Below the pieces are notes generated by a model. The model ran no database searches, had not been told where the DNA came from, and worked only from the letters and a program-made list of their open reading frames with translations. Below, piece after piece: positions 42,890-51,811 of a stretch of DNA of 64,000 bases. Made by a program: the position numbers and the translations under genes. Positions within the stretch are counted from its first letter, which is position 1. Each line of letters starts with the position of its first letter. Source of the DNA: Firmicutes bacterium UBA2058 (lineage in GTDB: Bacteria; Bacillota; Clostridia; Tissierellales; Sedimentibacteraceae); assembly GCA_002332905.1 (NCBI GenBank), contig DDAM01000039.1, forward strand, positions 1-64,000. Direction: 5' to 3'.

Positions 42890-44506
42890 TTGTTTTTTTC
42901 AAAACGCAAGTTACAGAAGTATATAATTGATAGCTATGGAAATAAACCAGAAGTTACTTATTTTGCTGGAGATATAGATTTAATAAAAAATTATTATAAT
43001 TATAAAAAGGATAGTAGCGAAAAATTTTTAATTGATGATATTACTTGGAATGACTTAAATATGGATGAAATATTTAAAAAAATTAATCGAGGCGTTTCTA
43101 CTGCCGGAGAGCAGTATTTATATTATCAACTTAGAAATTGTACAAGTACTCAAAATGAGTTTGAAGAAAGAAGTAATTTAATTAATTATTTAAATGAAGA
43201 TGTTAAGATAAGAAATAATTTGCAGAAGCACCTTGCTAATCTTGGCAGGTGTAGATTTGTTAACTTTGGTAAATTGTTTATTAAGAAAAATGAAAGCATA
43301 GCAGATCTTACTAAATACTTATTTTTCTTATTTTTATTTATATTAGGTTTGGTTTTATCTTTTTTTAATACAAAATTATTTATGCTAATGTTTCCGATAC
43401 TTATTTTTAATACAACATACTATTTTAAATTAAAGAAAAAAATTGCTGCAGAATTATTTACTGTAAATTATGCTGTGAATACAATTAACTGTGCTAAAAA
43501 AATTAAAAATATGAACCTTGAACATATTGATAAATATTTATTAAATATGTATTCATCATTTAATAATGTGAAATCAATATTGAAAGTTAAATATTTATTT
43601 AATAGTGATGCAGATGATATTTATCAAATAATTTGTAGCTTTACTTTTATAGATTTAATATTTTATGAATTGATAAAAAATAAAATAAGAAAGTATAATG
43701 AAGATTTAGTTGTCATTTTTGAATCTATAGGAAAATTAAATGCTGCCATAGATGTAGCTTCATTTAGGCAATATAATAAATATTGCATACCAAATATTGA
43801 TTTTGATATTAACAGTGAGGCAAAATTATGTGTTAAAGACATAGTCCATCCATTAATTAATAATTGTGTACCAAATAGCATAGACACTGAGAAAAGTATA
43901 TTGATTACAGGGTCAAATGCTACAGGAAAATCAACATTTTTAAAAACAATTTTTATTAATGCAATACTAAGTCAAAGTATATGTACTTGTCTTGGAAGTG
44001 AATACAAAGCAACTTCATTTAAATTTTACACTTCAATGGCATTAAGGGACGATTTATTTGAAGGTGACAGCTACTATATAGCTGAAATTAAATCACTAAA
44101 GCGTATAATAAATAGTGCTGAAAACGGCGAAAGAATTATGTGCGCAGTTGATGAAGTTTTAAGGGGAACTAATACTGTAGAAAGAATAGCTGCATCAAGC
44201 GAGATATTAAATAGCTTAGCAACTAAAAATCTTATTTGTTTGGCAGCAACGCATGATATTGAACTTTGTCATATACTAAAAAATAAACTAGTTTCATATC
44301 ATTTTACTGAGTACATAGAAAATAATGAAATGAAATTTGACTACAAAATTAAGTTAGGAAATGCTAAGACTAGAAATGCAATCAAACTATTAGAAATAAT
44401 GGGTTATGATAAAAATACAGTAGATAGAGCAGATAACCTTGCTAAAACAATAGGCGAGCACGTCCTCCACCTTGATTTACCCGGCAATTTATTTGCTGAC
44501 AAATAG
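42890..44506 (+). CDS. MutS-family ATPase with membrane segments (MutS-related)
   Basis: A 538-residue protein with only the core and ATPase parts of MutS. Two adjacent hydrophobic helices (about residues 142-183) interrupt the N-terminal half. The C terminus has Walker A GSNATGKST near residue 341, Walker B MCAVDEVLRGTN and a downstream AATHDIELC switch. There is no mismatch-recognition domain, so a role in standard mismatch repair is unlikely. Start is TTG at 42890 after AGAAGGTG. It sits between trmD and rplS, where this gene is not usual. Confidence 0.82.
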   Translation: MFFSKRKLQKYIIDSYGNKPEVTYFAGDIDLIKNYYNYKKDSSEKFLIDDITWNDLNMDEIFKKINRGVSTAGEQYLYYQLRNCTSTQNEFEERSNLINYLNEDVKIRNNLQKHLANLGRCRFVNFGKLFIKKNESIADLTKYLFFLFLFILGLVLSFFNTKLFMLMFPILIFNTTYYFKLKKKIAAELFTVNYAVNTINCAKKIKNMNLEHIDKYLLNMYSSFNNVKSILKVKYLFNSDADDIYQIICSFTFIDLIFYELIKNKIRKYNEDLVVIFESIGKLNAAIDVASFRQYNKYCIPNIDFDINSEAKLCVKDIVHPLINNCVPNSIDTEKSILITGSNATGKSTFLKTIFINAILSQSICTCLGSEYKATSFKFYTSMALRDDLFEGDSYYIAEIKSLKRIINSAENGERIMCAVDEVLRGTNTVERIAASSEILNSLATKNLICLAATHDIELCHILKNKLVSYHFTEYIENNEMKFDYKIKLGNAKTRNAIKLLEIMGYDKNTVDRADNLAKTIGEHVLHLDLPGNLFADK

Positions 44507-44879
44507 AAAAAGTAGTGTCATATGATAAATTTTTCAAATTATCAACTTTTGTATATGTCTTAGGGTATATATTAATAGTTGTATTTAAAGCTATGTAATG
44601 TTTATTCCAATGGCTTTATTGGGTATTTGGGAGGTATATTAGAAACGTTATTAGGAGGTTTGCATACAGCATAATACTAAAAGTGATATAAGAGCAACAG
44701 TAGAATCCTTAATTTCATTTTTAGCGTGTGTTATCTATCACTTGAATTATTTGCTTAATATATGGACTGAAAATGTTATTAGAATAAATATAAACAAAAG
44801 GTGAACAGGCTTAATATGTTAGTGTATAATTCAAATTTATTTCAAAATAAAATTAAATTATAATGGCGAATGGAGATAT
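44507..44879 (+). other. Intergenic region, probable decayed coding sequence
   Basis: No intact gene. Short open stretches in different frames encode membrane-like words (SNGFIGYLGGILETLLGG near 44609; VESLISFLACVIYHLNYLL near 44703), broken by stops. This could be the remains of a membrane-protein gene, but I cannot name it. The last 8 bases carry the SD (GGAG) of the next gene. Confidence 0.35.
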
Positions 44880-45557
44880 ATGAAAATGGATATTAGCTAT
44901 GATAAGTTTATAATGACAGAAAATGAGATATATAAAAGTATAACAAACATATCTGTTCCAACAAGCAAAAATTTGGGAAATGAACAATTAACCATGGGCA
45001 TAGATTGGCTATGTGACGGCTCTTCTAGTATACTTGATTTTGGTTGTGGCACAGGAAGTATGCTGTTTTCTTGTGCACTTCGAGGTGTAAAAATACTTAA
45101 AGGTATTGACTTGTCTGATGAAGCAATTAAGCTTTGTAATAATAGAGCTAAGCTTATGGAATTTGGCAATTATGAATTTATACATGGCAGTGTTTCCAAA
45201 CTTGAAGAAATAAATTCAAATTCTATTGATGGTGTTATATTATCAAATACAATTGATAATATAAAACCGAGTGATGCAGTGGAACTTTTGAAGCAAGTTA
45301 AAAGAATACTCAAAGCTAGTGGTAAGGTGTTTGTTAAATTAAATCCATACATCACAGAGAAGCAAATTGAGGAATGGAATATTAAGGTTATTGAAAGCAA
45401 TTTACTTGATGATGGATTAATGCTTTGGAATCAAACTACTGATGAGTGGAGAATTTTGCTTAGTAAATATTTCATGGAATGTGAATACATAGATATATAT
45501 TTTCCAGAACATGAGCAATACAATCGTATGTTTTTAATGGTGAATCAAATACAGTGA
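44880..45557 (+). CDS. Class I SAM-dependent methyltransferase
   Basis: A 225-residue methyltransferase with AdoMet motif I ILDFGCGTGSMLFSCAL near residue 56, GIDLSDEAIKLC, and ILSNTIDNI in the motif IV region. Substrate unknown. ATG at 44880 follows GGAG; a second ATG two codons on is an alternative. Downstream is a 190-base gap, the right end of which is a family I element. Confidence 0.87.
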   Translation: MKMDISYDKFIMTENEIYKSITNISVPTSKNLGNEQLTMGIDWLCDGSSSILDFGCGTGSMLFSCALRGVKILKGIDLSDEAIKLCNNRAKLMEFGNYEFIHGSVSKLEEINSNSIDGVILSNTIDNIKPSDAVELLKQVKRILKASGKVFVKLNPYITEKQIEEWNIKVIESNLLDDGLMLWNQTTDEWRILLSKYFMECEYIDIYFPEHEQYNRMFLMVNQIQ

Positions 45558-45675
45558 TGAGAGTAGAAATGGGTTATTATTTGGGATTTATATGTGACTA
45601 TGGTTTAAGCTCAATTCGGAATAGATTAGTTAATAATAAAGAGTGTATAAATTTAATAAAAATTTTATAGAAAAA

Positions 45676-45740
45676 ATAATGGAGTATAAGTGTGAAAAAA
45701 GAACTTCACACTTATGTGCCACTTTGTGGCATAATGGAGG
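45676..45740 (+). repeat. Family I pre-gene element flanked by a 9-bp direct repeat
   Basis: Left stem AAGTGTGAA/TTCACACTT (45688-45713), right stem TGCCAC/GTGGCA (45717-45731), then ATAATGGAGG. The word ATAATGGAG occurs at both ends (45676-45684 and 45731-45739), so the element plus one copy is a 55-bp unit. This resembles a target-site duplication. Confidence 0.88.
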
Positions 45741-45745
45741 ACAAA

Positions 45746-46408
45746 ATGAACGTTACATGCATATCTTCATCAAATATTCTGCATCAAAAGGAAGGTACAT
45801 CATACAGAATATGTAAAATGATTAGTGATTCTTTAAAAAATATCAATGTTGATATTAATTTGAGTATTATCGAATTAAAAAATTACTGTTTATCTCCTTG
45901 TATTGGATGTGGAAAATGCTATGAAACAAAACGTTGTTCAATAGACGATAATTTTAATAATATATATAATAAGTTAGTTGATAGTGACATTGTTTTTATT
46001 GTGTCGCCACATTATGCTCCAATACCTGCAAAACTTAGTATGCTGCTCGAAAAAATGGAACAAATAACATTTTTACATTGGGGCAAGGATAATGCTTATA
46101 AATCAGAAATGTTTGGTAAAATTGCTGGCATTATTTCTCATGGTGGTGGTGCGAAATGGGCATTAAAAAGTTATAAACTTATGGTAAATGATACTATTGC
46201 AAATGCATTAGATACAATTCAGATAAAAGTAGTACCTTATAATGAAGATTGGAAAACAGGAATTTCTTTGCCAGTAAAAAACGTTATAATTTCAGATAAT
46301 AATATATTTCCTATTCAAGAGTATGATTTTAATTATTTATATTCTGAAATTAAAAGCTACATAGAAAGCGTTATTGAATTTTACTTAAAATGTACCTCTT
46401 TGACTTAA
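45746..46408 (+). CDS. Flavodoxin-fold NAD(P)H-dependent oxidoreductase
   Basis: A 220-residue flavodoxin-like protein of the NADPH-dependent FMN reductase group. The N terminus (NVTCISSSNILHQKEGTSYRI) is an atypical FMN phosphate loop; CIGCGKCYETKRC is the cysteine cluster characteristic of iron-sulfur flavoproteins, and IVSPHYAPIPAKLSMLLEKM matches the core. Electron partner unknown. ATG at 45746 follows GGAGG. An HxlR-type regulator fragment lies 250 bases downstream, a frequent neighbour for such genes. Confidence 0.83.
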   Translation: MNVTCISSSNILHQKEGTSYRICKMISDSLKNINVDINLSIIELKNYCLSPCIGCGKCYETKRCSIDDNFNNIYNKLVDSDIVFIVSPHYAPIPAKLSMLLEKMEQITFLHWGKDNAYKSEMFGKIAGIISHGGGAKWALKSYKLMVNDTIANALDTIQIKVVPYNEDWKTGISLPVKNVIISDNNIFPIQEYDFNYLYSEIKSYIESVIEFYLKCTSLT

Positions 46409-46439
46409 AAATTCCATTATTTTGTTCATAGTTTGTATC

Positions 46440-46560
46440 CCTTTTTATTAAAAATTATTTGTAAAATAATATTAATATTGTTTAATAAAATTGTTTAATA
46501 TTATTAGTAATATTAATACTTAATATTGTTGATTATATCATTTGTATGGTATAATTACTT
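46440..46560. other. A+T-rich palindromic intergenic stretch
   Basis: Repeated AATATTG, TTTAATA and AATATTA words that can fold on themselves, similar in composition to the tandem repeats at 6258 and 50127 but without clear periodicity. In the 470-base gap 46409-46878 the only coding trace is the HxlR fragment. Confidence 0.4.
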
Positions 46561-46659
46561 TGTTCTAAAATTATATCAAGTATACATATTCTAACAAGTA
46601 CGATTTTTAATTAAAGCAAGTATCTTTTGAGATACTATTGGGGAATTTAAGTAGATATT

Positions 46660-46812
46660 ATGGTATTTGGTGTTACTCAAGCAACATTAACTAAACAATT
46701 AAGAATTTTAGAGGATTATGGAATGATTCAAAGAAAGATATGTGTAGAGGTTTCACCAAAAGTTGAATATTCACTGACTGAAATCGGAAAAGAATTTGTT
46801 CCAATACTTTAA
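46660..46812 (+). pseudogene. HxlR-type transcriptional regulator remnant
   Basis: A 50-residue open stretch carrying the core of an HxlR winged helix: VTQATLTKQLRILEDYGMIQ followed by VEVSPKVEYSLTEIGKEFVP. Intact HxlR proteins have about 40 residues before and 10-20 after. The upstream DNA in another frame (IGEFK then a stop) looks like frameshifted N-terminal sequence. Probably non-functional. Confidence 0.75.
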
Positions 46813-46878
46813 GCAAAATGAGGATTTTGGATGTAAATATATGAATTATTTAAAGGACAATAAAGAGGTAAATTAATA

Positions 46879-47517
46879 ATGCTGATAGAAATGATTAACA
46901 TGATAAAGGAATATTTAATGTTAGGCTTGATTGTAGTTGGGATATTATGTGTATTGTATTTTATAGGATATTATTTTATTTATAAAAAATTATTTAATGG
47001 AAAAAAATATTTTAATTTTAAAAAATCTTTTATTATAGCTATTTTTATATCATATATTTTTCTTGTATTAGGTGCTACAATGCTTGGTAGGCTTCAGGAC
47101 ACTCTCGGGGGTATTAACCTAGAGTTGTTTAGTTCATACAAAAAAGCAATTTCTAGTTTTTCAATATTTTCATGGCGTGACATTATTCTAAATATAATCA
47201 TGTTTATTCCTTTAGGTTTTTTGCTGCCACTGTTAAATAGAATATTCTATAAGTCGTATTTTACGTTATTATTAAGCTTTTGCTTTACACTTGGAATAGA
47301 AATAATACAACTTATAACTAAAATAGGAGCCTTTGATTTAGATGATATATTTAATAATTTTTTAGGCGCAATAATTGGGTACTGTGTTGTAATGACTATA
47401 TTATCTGCTACTTCTGAAAATAAGCATAAAAAAAGAAATATTGCATTATACATAGTTCCTTTACTTTTAATAGTTACTATATTTTCAAGCTTTTTTATTA
47501 GTTATAATTTTAAATAA
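46879..47517 (+). CDS. VanZ-family membrane protein
   Basis: A 212-residue membrane protein with about five hydrophobic helices. The VanZ core is LNIIMFIPLGFLLPLL, followed by FTLGIEIIQLITKIGAFDLD and then DIFNNFLGAIIGY. VanZ itself gives low-level teicoplanin resistance in enterococci; most relatives have no known role. The ATG has GAGG nearby. Confidence 0.88.
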   Translation: MLIEMINMIKEYLMLGLIVVGILCVLYFIGYYFIYKKLFNGKKYFNFKKSFIIAIFISYIFLVLGATMLGRLQDTLGGINLELFSSYKKAISSFSIFSWRDIILNIIMFIPLGFLLPLLNRIFYKSYFTLLLSFCFTLGIEIIQLITKIGAFDLDDIFNNFLGAIIGYCVVMTILSATSENKHKKRNIALYIVPLLLIVTIFSSFFISYNFK

Positions 47518-47601
47518 ATTGATAATGTTATGTATTAACATACGTTTTATTAAATTAATAAAATAATTACAGTTAAAATTGTAAAATAAATTAAAAAAAT
47601 G

Positions 47602-47630
47602 TTGCATTAGTAGATTTCTTATGCTATACT
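47602..47630 (+). promoter_or_regulatory. rplS promoter
   Basis: TTGCAT (47602-47607), 17 bp, TATACT (47625-47630), preceded by an A tract AAAAAAATG as in the rpsB promoter. Confidence 0.75.
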
Positions 47631-47699
47631 CTTAAAGGAGTATACGGCGGTCCTCTGTAACTAGCTTTGCATGAACGCTTAAAATGAAGGGAGGTATAC
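47631..47699 (+). promoter_or_regulatory. Structured rplS (L19) leader that can hide the SD
   Basis: CTC...GAG makes a small 5' hairpin. GTATA (47639-47643) and CCTC (47653-47656) can pair with TATAC and GAGG of the SD region (GGGAGGTATAC, 47690-47700). The order and positions are as expected for the L19 ribosomal-protein leader known in Firmicutes, where excess L19 represses its own translation; I could not verify this with a covariance model. Confidence 0.6.
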
Positions 47700-47703
47700 A
47701 TAA

Positions 47704-48051
47704 ATGGACTTAATCAGATCAATTGAACAAGAACAATTAAAAAGTGAAATCGAATCATTCAACGTTGGTGATACTATAAAGGTACACTACAGAATTAAAG
47801 AGGGTAACAGAGAAAGAATTCAGGTTTTCGAAGGAATTGTTACTAAAAGACAAGGTGGAAGCAATAGAGAAACATTCACAGTAAGAAAAATTGCTTACGG
47901 TGTAGGTGTTGAAAGAACATTCCCAGTGCATTCACCAAGAATTGAAAAAATTGAAACAACAAGAAAAGGTAAAGTTAGACGTGCTAAATTGTTCTATCTT
48001 AGAGAAAGAACAGGTAGAGCTGCTAAAGTTAAAGAAAAAAGATCATATTAA
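47704..48051 (+). CDS. rplS: 50S ribosomal protein L19
   Basis: A 115-residue L19: FNVGDTIKVHYRIKEGNRER, IQVFEGIVTKRQGG, FTVRKIAYGVGVERTFP and HSPRIEKIE, then a basic tail. The ATG follows GGGAGG. A terminator follows directly. In most Firmicutes rplS follows trmD; here 4.8 kb of accessory genes intervene, and rplS has its own promoter. Confidence 0.97.
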   Translation: MDLIRSIEQEQLKSEIESFNVGDTIKVHYRIKEGNRERIQVFEGIVTKRQGGSNRETFTVRKIAYGVGVERTFPVHSPRIEKIETTRKGKVRRAKLFYLRERTGRAAKVKEKRSY

Positions 48052-48058
48052 TGAGAAT

Positions 48059-48088
48059 ATCGAGAGCTTATGCTCTCGATTTTTTTTA
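48059..48088 (+). terminator. Terminator after rplS
   Basis: ATCGAGAGC / GCTCTCGAT with a four-base loop and eight to nine T residues. Confidence 0.93.
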
Positions 48089-48102
48089 AAGGAGATGACA
48101 TA

Positions 48103-48145
48103 AGAGTGAAGATAAAATATTCTTTACTCTAGTGGCGTTATGGAG
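48103..48145 (+). repeat. Family I pre-gene element upstream of the serine hydrolase
   Basis: Left stem AGAGTGAA / TTTACTCT (48103-48130, one G-T pair), then AGTGGCGTTATGGAGG. The right hairpin is reduced to a GTGGCG stub. An extra AAAGGAG lies just upstream. Confidence 0.75.
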
Positions 48146-48151
48146 GAAATT

Positions 48152-50023
48152 ATGAATGAATTAACTAAAAAACTTTCAAATATTTTGCGAATGAATTTAG
48201 CAAAAGATTTTACTTCAGTTTCATATGCAATTATGAAGGATGGAAAATTAATCGCAGCAGACGCTATAGGAACAAATGGAAGTCGTGAAAATGCTCCGTC
48301 TACTATTAATGACACTTACAATGTGGCTTCAGTTTCTAAGGTTATATGTGCACTTGCAGCTATGAAATTAGTAGAACAAGGTAAACTTGATTTAGACAAG
48401 CCGATATATAAATATCTTCCACGATTTAAAATGCTTGATGAAAGATATAAAAAAATAACAACTCGTCATTGCTTATGTCATACAAGTGGATTGCCAGGAA
48501 CACAGTGGAAGGGGTTTTCTGTAACTGATGTAACAGCGGACGACTATTATGAGGTTGTTTACGAATATATGAAGCATAATTACCTTAAATCAGAGCCTGG
48601 TGAGTATGCTGTTTACTGTAATGATGGGTTTACTTTAGCTGAAATGGCTATAGCTGTAATCAGTGGTATGAGATACTCTAAATTTTGCGAAAAATATATA
48701 ACCTCTGTTGTAGGTGCAAAATCTACTCAAACATCAGATTTATTAACAGGAGATAATACTCTTACAAAAGAAAAAAATAAGCCATATGAGCTTTTATACA
48801 TACAGGGTGGAGCAGGATATACAACAAGTATGATTGACCTATGTAAAATAGGAAACATGATATTAAATCCAAATGACATGTTCAAAAAAGAAAGTATAGA
48901 GGAGATGGCAAAACCTCATGGTATATCTTTTATTCCGTCAGATGATAAAACATGTAATTATGGCTTAGGTTGGGATAATGTAAATTTCACAGATATTGAT
49001 TATGATTTAGGAGAAGGTGTTTTGCTTAAAGGTGGTAATAGCTTTCAGTTTACAACTCAATTTTTTGTTATACCAAAATATAATGCAGTTTTAGCGATTT
49101 CTGAGACACATGATTGTAAAATAGACGTAAATGAAACAATTCTTCGTTTATTTGCTACTACAATGCTTGAGGAAGGTATAAATATCTATACAAAACATGC
49201 TAAAATTTCACAAGAAATGATTGACAAGTATGCCGGAACATATATTATTCCAAGCGGAATTTTAACTGCACATATGTATGGTGCAGTTTTAAATATAACA
49301 CATGATACGACACGTGGAGATAGCAACGGAGCTTATAAAAATCTTAAGTTTAATGGTGAAGTGTTTGAGGGTGAAAATAACCAAACCTTTTATTTTGTTG
49401 AACATAATGATGAAGTATATTTGATGACAAATTACAGAGGAAAAAATATACCTTTAGCTCAAAAGGCAAAGCCTAAAAAGCCAATATCACAGGCTTGGGA
49501 AAATAGAATTAAAAAGGAATATGTTTGTGTTTCTACAAATCCATATGACTTAGTAATACATGAGCTTATGACTGGATTTAAGCTTGTAAAACTTAATGGC
49601 ATTGATGGAATTTTAATTTCATCATTTTCTGGTCGTGGTGATGCTGATATATATGGTGTTTTTGAAGCAGCAGTTGCTCCGATTGATGATAATAAGGCTA
49701 CAGGCTTTATCAATACACCTAATAATGCAAGTCGTGACCTTGTAACACTTTGCTTTGAAATGCATGATGATATTGAATATTGTCACACATCTTCATATCT
49801 ATATCGTGATGTAGAATCAATTCCTACATACAATGGACAAGGATTCCATCAGGATAAAAAAATAAACTTAGTTTATAAGTTAGAAAATGAATTAAAAGAG
49901 CTTCCGGAGATTCCTAATGGAAGGCGTATATTAGTTCTTAAAAAGGATTTATCTGTTGATTATGATTCGTTATATGGCGGAGAATTTAAAGCAGTAAAAG
50001 AAGGTTATATTTCGTTTATATAA
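48152..50023 (+). CDS. Serine hydrolase, class C beta-lactamase / penicillin-binding-like
   Basis: A 623-residue protein. Residues 1-350 form a class C beta-lactamase-like domain: catalytic SxxK as SVSK in YNVASVSKVICALAAMK near residue 62, and the YxN motif as YCND near 155. The C-terminal 270 residues are a separate beta-rich part. No signal peptide was seen, so it is probably cytosolic, like many esterase/peptidase members. Substrate unknown. ATG at 48152 follows GGAGG. Not a usual neighbour of rplS and rbgA. Confidence 0.83.
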   Translation: MNELTKKLSNILRMNLAKDFTSVSYAIMKDGKLIAADAIGTNGSRENAPSTINDTYNVASVSKVICALAAMKLVEQGKLDLDKPIYKYLPRFKMLDERYKKITTRHCLCHTSGLPGTQWKGFSVTDVTADDYYEVVYEYMKHNYLKSEPGEYAVYCNDGFTLAEMAIAVISGMRYSKFCEKYITSVVGAKSTQTSDLLTGDNTLTKEKNKPYELLYIQGGAGYTTSMIDLCKIGNMILNPNDMFKKESIEEMAKPHGISFIPSDDKTCNYGLGWDNVNFTDIDYDLGEGVLLKGGNSFQFTTQFFVIPKYNAVLAISETHDCKIDVNETILRLFATTMLEEGINIYTKHAKISQEMIDKYAGTYIIPSGILTAHMYGAVLNITHDTTRGDSNGAYKNLKFNGEVFEGENNQTFYFVEHNDEVYLMTNYRGKNIPLAQKAKPKKPISQAWENRIKKEYVCVSTNPYDLVIHELMTGFKLVKLNGIDGILISSFSGRGDADIYGVFEAAVAPIDDNKATGFINTPNNASRDLVTLCFEMHDDIEYCHTSSYLYRDVESIPTYNGQGFHQDKKINLVYKLENELKELPEIPNGRRILVLKKDLSVDYDSLYGGEFKAVKEGYISFI

Positions 50024-50028
50024 AAATA

Positions 50029-50073
50029 TACCACAAAGACACTAAAATTGTTCTCTTTGTGGTAAGTTTTTTT
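50029..50073 (+). terminator. Terminator after the serine hydrolase, ACCACAAAG type
   Basis: TACCACAAAGA (50029-50039) pairs with TCTTTGTGGTA (50054-50064), 11 bp, followed by AG and seven T residues. Confidence 0.9.
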
Positions 50074-50126
50074 GCTATTTTGCCTTGAATAATTTTTTGA
50101 GTGTTTGGAATAAATAGATTATATAT

Positions 50127-50174
50127 AACAATATTGAAACAATATTATTAAACAATATTGAAGCAATTTTATTA
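50127..50174. repeat. A+T-rich tandem repeat, two 24-bp units
   Basis: AACAATATTGAAACAATATT(ATTA) at 50127-50150 and a variant with AAGCAATTTT at 50151-50174. The second unit matches the reverse complement of the 23-bp repeat at 6258. Confidence 0.8.
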
Positions 50175-50183
50175 AATAAAACG

Positions 50184-50263
50184 TTGACAAACAATCTGTA
50201 ATATGGTAATTTTATACAAAATACTACTGCATAATTGTTTTGTCCCTATAGGGACTTTTTTTT
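50184..50263 (+). promoter_or_regulatory. rbgA promoter and short leader with terminator hairpin
   Basis: TTGACA (50184-50189) with a weak TAATTT at 17 bp (50207-50212). GTCCC-TATA-GGGAC (50242-50255) followed by eight T residues lies about 25-30 bases into the leader, before the rbgA SD (AGAGG). This would stop most transcripts unless relieved. Confidence 0.6.
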
Positions 50264-50286
50264 CGACGGAAAGATAGAGGTGTATA

Positions 50287-51153
50287 ATGAACATAAATTG
50301 GTATCCTGGTCATATGAAAAAGACTAAGGATTTATTGAAAGAAAATTTAAAATTAGTTGATTTAGTTATAGAGCTAATTGATGCTAGAATTCCTATAAGC
50401 AGTAAAAATCCAGATTTTGATGAGCTTTTTGTTAATAAAAAAAGAGTTTTAGTTATAAATAAGTATGATTTAGCAAACCCAAATTTAAATAAAGCTTGGG
50501 AAAATTACTACAAAAACTTAGGCTATTACACTGTTTTGTATAATTCAACAGACAACAAGGAACTTAAAAAAGTTGAAGCTGTTATTGAAGAGGCAACTGC
50601 TGATATAGTAGAAAGATATCGTAATAAAGGCATACAAAATAAAGTAATAAAAACAATGATTGTTGGTATACCTAATGTTGGTAAATCAACACTTATAAAT
50701 TCTATCGCAAAGCGTAAGAGCGCTAAAACTGGCAACATGCCAGGTGTAACTAAAGGTAAACAATGGATAAGACTACCTAAAAACATTGATTTATTAGATA
50801 CACCAGGTATTTTATGGCCTAAATTTATTAGTGAAGAAAATGCCTTGAATTTAGCATTTACAGGAGCTATTAAGGAAGAAGTTTTACAAATAGAAGAAAT
50901 TGCTTATAGCTTTGTTGAAAAGATTGTTAAAGTAGATGAAAATGCACTAACTAACAGATATGGTATAGAGCTATCCGATAAAGCTATAGAAAATATTGAT
51001 AACATAGCTAGAAAAAGAGGATGCATCTTAAATAAAAATGAAATCAATTATGAGCGAGTTAGCAGAATGATTTTAAGTGATTTTCAAGATGGTAAGCTAG
51101 GAAGAATTACATTAGAAAAACCCGATAATAATCATGATTATTATTTGAACTAA
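50287..51153 (+). CDS. rbgA: Ribosome biogenesis GTPase RbgA (YlqF)
   Basis: RbgA matures the 50S subunit. The protein is 288 residues with a circularly permuted GTPase: G4 NKYDLA near residue 58 comes before G1 GIPNVGKSTLIN near 126 and G3 DTPGILWP near 173. MNINWYPGHMKKTKDL at the N terminus is characteristic. AGAGG precedes the ATG. Followed after 13 bases by rnhB. Confidence 0.96.
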   Translation: MNINWYPGHMKKTKDLLKENLKLVDLVIELIDARIPISSKNPDFDELFVNKKRVLVINKYDLANPNLNKAWENYYKNLGYYTVLYNSTDNKELKKVEAVIEEATADIVERYRNKGIQNKVIKTMIVGIPNVGKSTLINSIAKRKSAKTGNMPGVTKGKQWIRLPKNIDLLDTPGILWPKFISEENALNLAFTGAIKEEVLQIEEIAYSFVEKIVKVDENALTNRYGIELSDKAIENIDNIARKRGCILNKNEINYERVSRMILSDFQDGKLGRITLEKPDNNHDYYLN

Positions 51154-51166
51154 GAAGGTGTTAAAA

Positions 51167-51805
51167 ATGCTTCAAATTGAAAATGAAATATATGAAAAAG
51201 GCTATAAATATATAGCTTGTATTGATGAGGTTGGAAGAGGTTGCTTGTCCGGTAGTGTTGTAACTTGTGCTATAATAATGCCAAAAGGACTTTTAATTGA
51301 AGGAGTAAATGATTCAAAAAAATTGACTCCTAAAAAAAGGGATAAGCTGTTTGATGAGATAGTTGATAATGCCATAGCTATAGGAATTGGTGTAATAGAC
51401 TGTAAAATAATTGATGAAATAAATATAAAAAATGCAACTAAAATGGCTATGCTTCAAGCTATTTCTAATTTAAAAACAAAAGATGGACAAGGTATTAAGC
51501 CAGATTATCTGCTAATTGATGCAGAAAAGCTTGATACAGATATTCCTCAATCTAATATAATAAAGGGAGATGCAAGATGCCATGGCATAGCCGCTGCATC
51601 GATAATTGCAAAGGTCACTAGAGATAGGCAAATGATAGAGCTAGATGAGAAATATCCGGGGTATAATTTTAAGAGCAATAAAGGCTATGGAACAAAAGAC
51701 CATGTTGAAGCTTTATTAAAATATGGACCTAAGGATATTCATAGAATGACATTTTTAAAAAAGATATTGGACAATAACGAGCAAATGACAATACTTAATT
51801 TTTGA
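51167..51805 (+). CDS. rnhB: Ribonuclease HII
   Basis: RNase HII removes ribonucleotides and RNA from RNA-DNA hybrids. The protein is 212 residues with the catalytic IDEVGRGCLSG near residue 18, DSKKLTPKKRDKL, the second Asp in YLLIDAEKL and SIIAKVTRDR. ATG at 51167 follows AAGGTG; GTG at 51158 is inside the SD. Usual neighbour of rbgA. Confidence 0.96.
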   Translation: MLQIENEIYEKGYKYIACIDEVGRGCLSGSVVTCAIIMPKGLLIEGVNDSKKLTPKKRDKLFDEIVDNAIAIGIGVIDCKIIDEINIKNATKMAMLQAISNLKTKDGQGIKPDYLLIDAEKLDTDIPQSNIIKGDARCHGIAAASIIAKVTRDRQMIELDEKYPGYNFKSNKGYGTKDHVEALLKYGPKDIHRMTFLKKILDNNEQMTILNF

Positions 51806-51811
51806 TGTATT

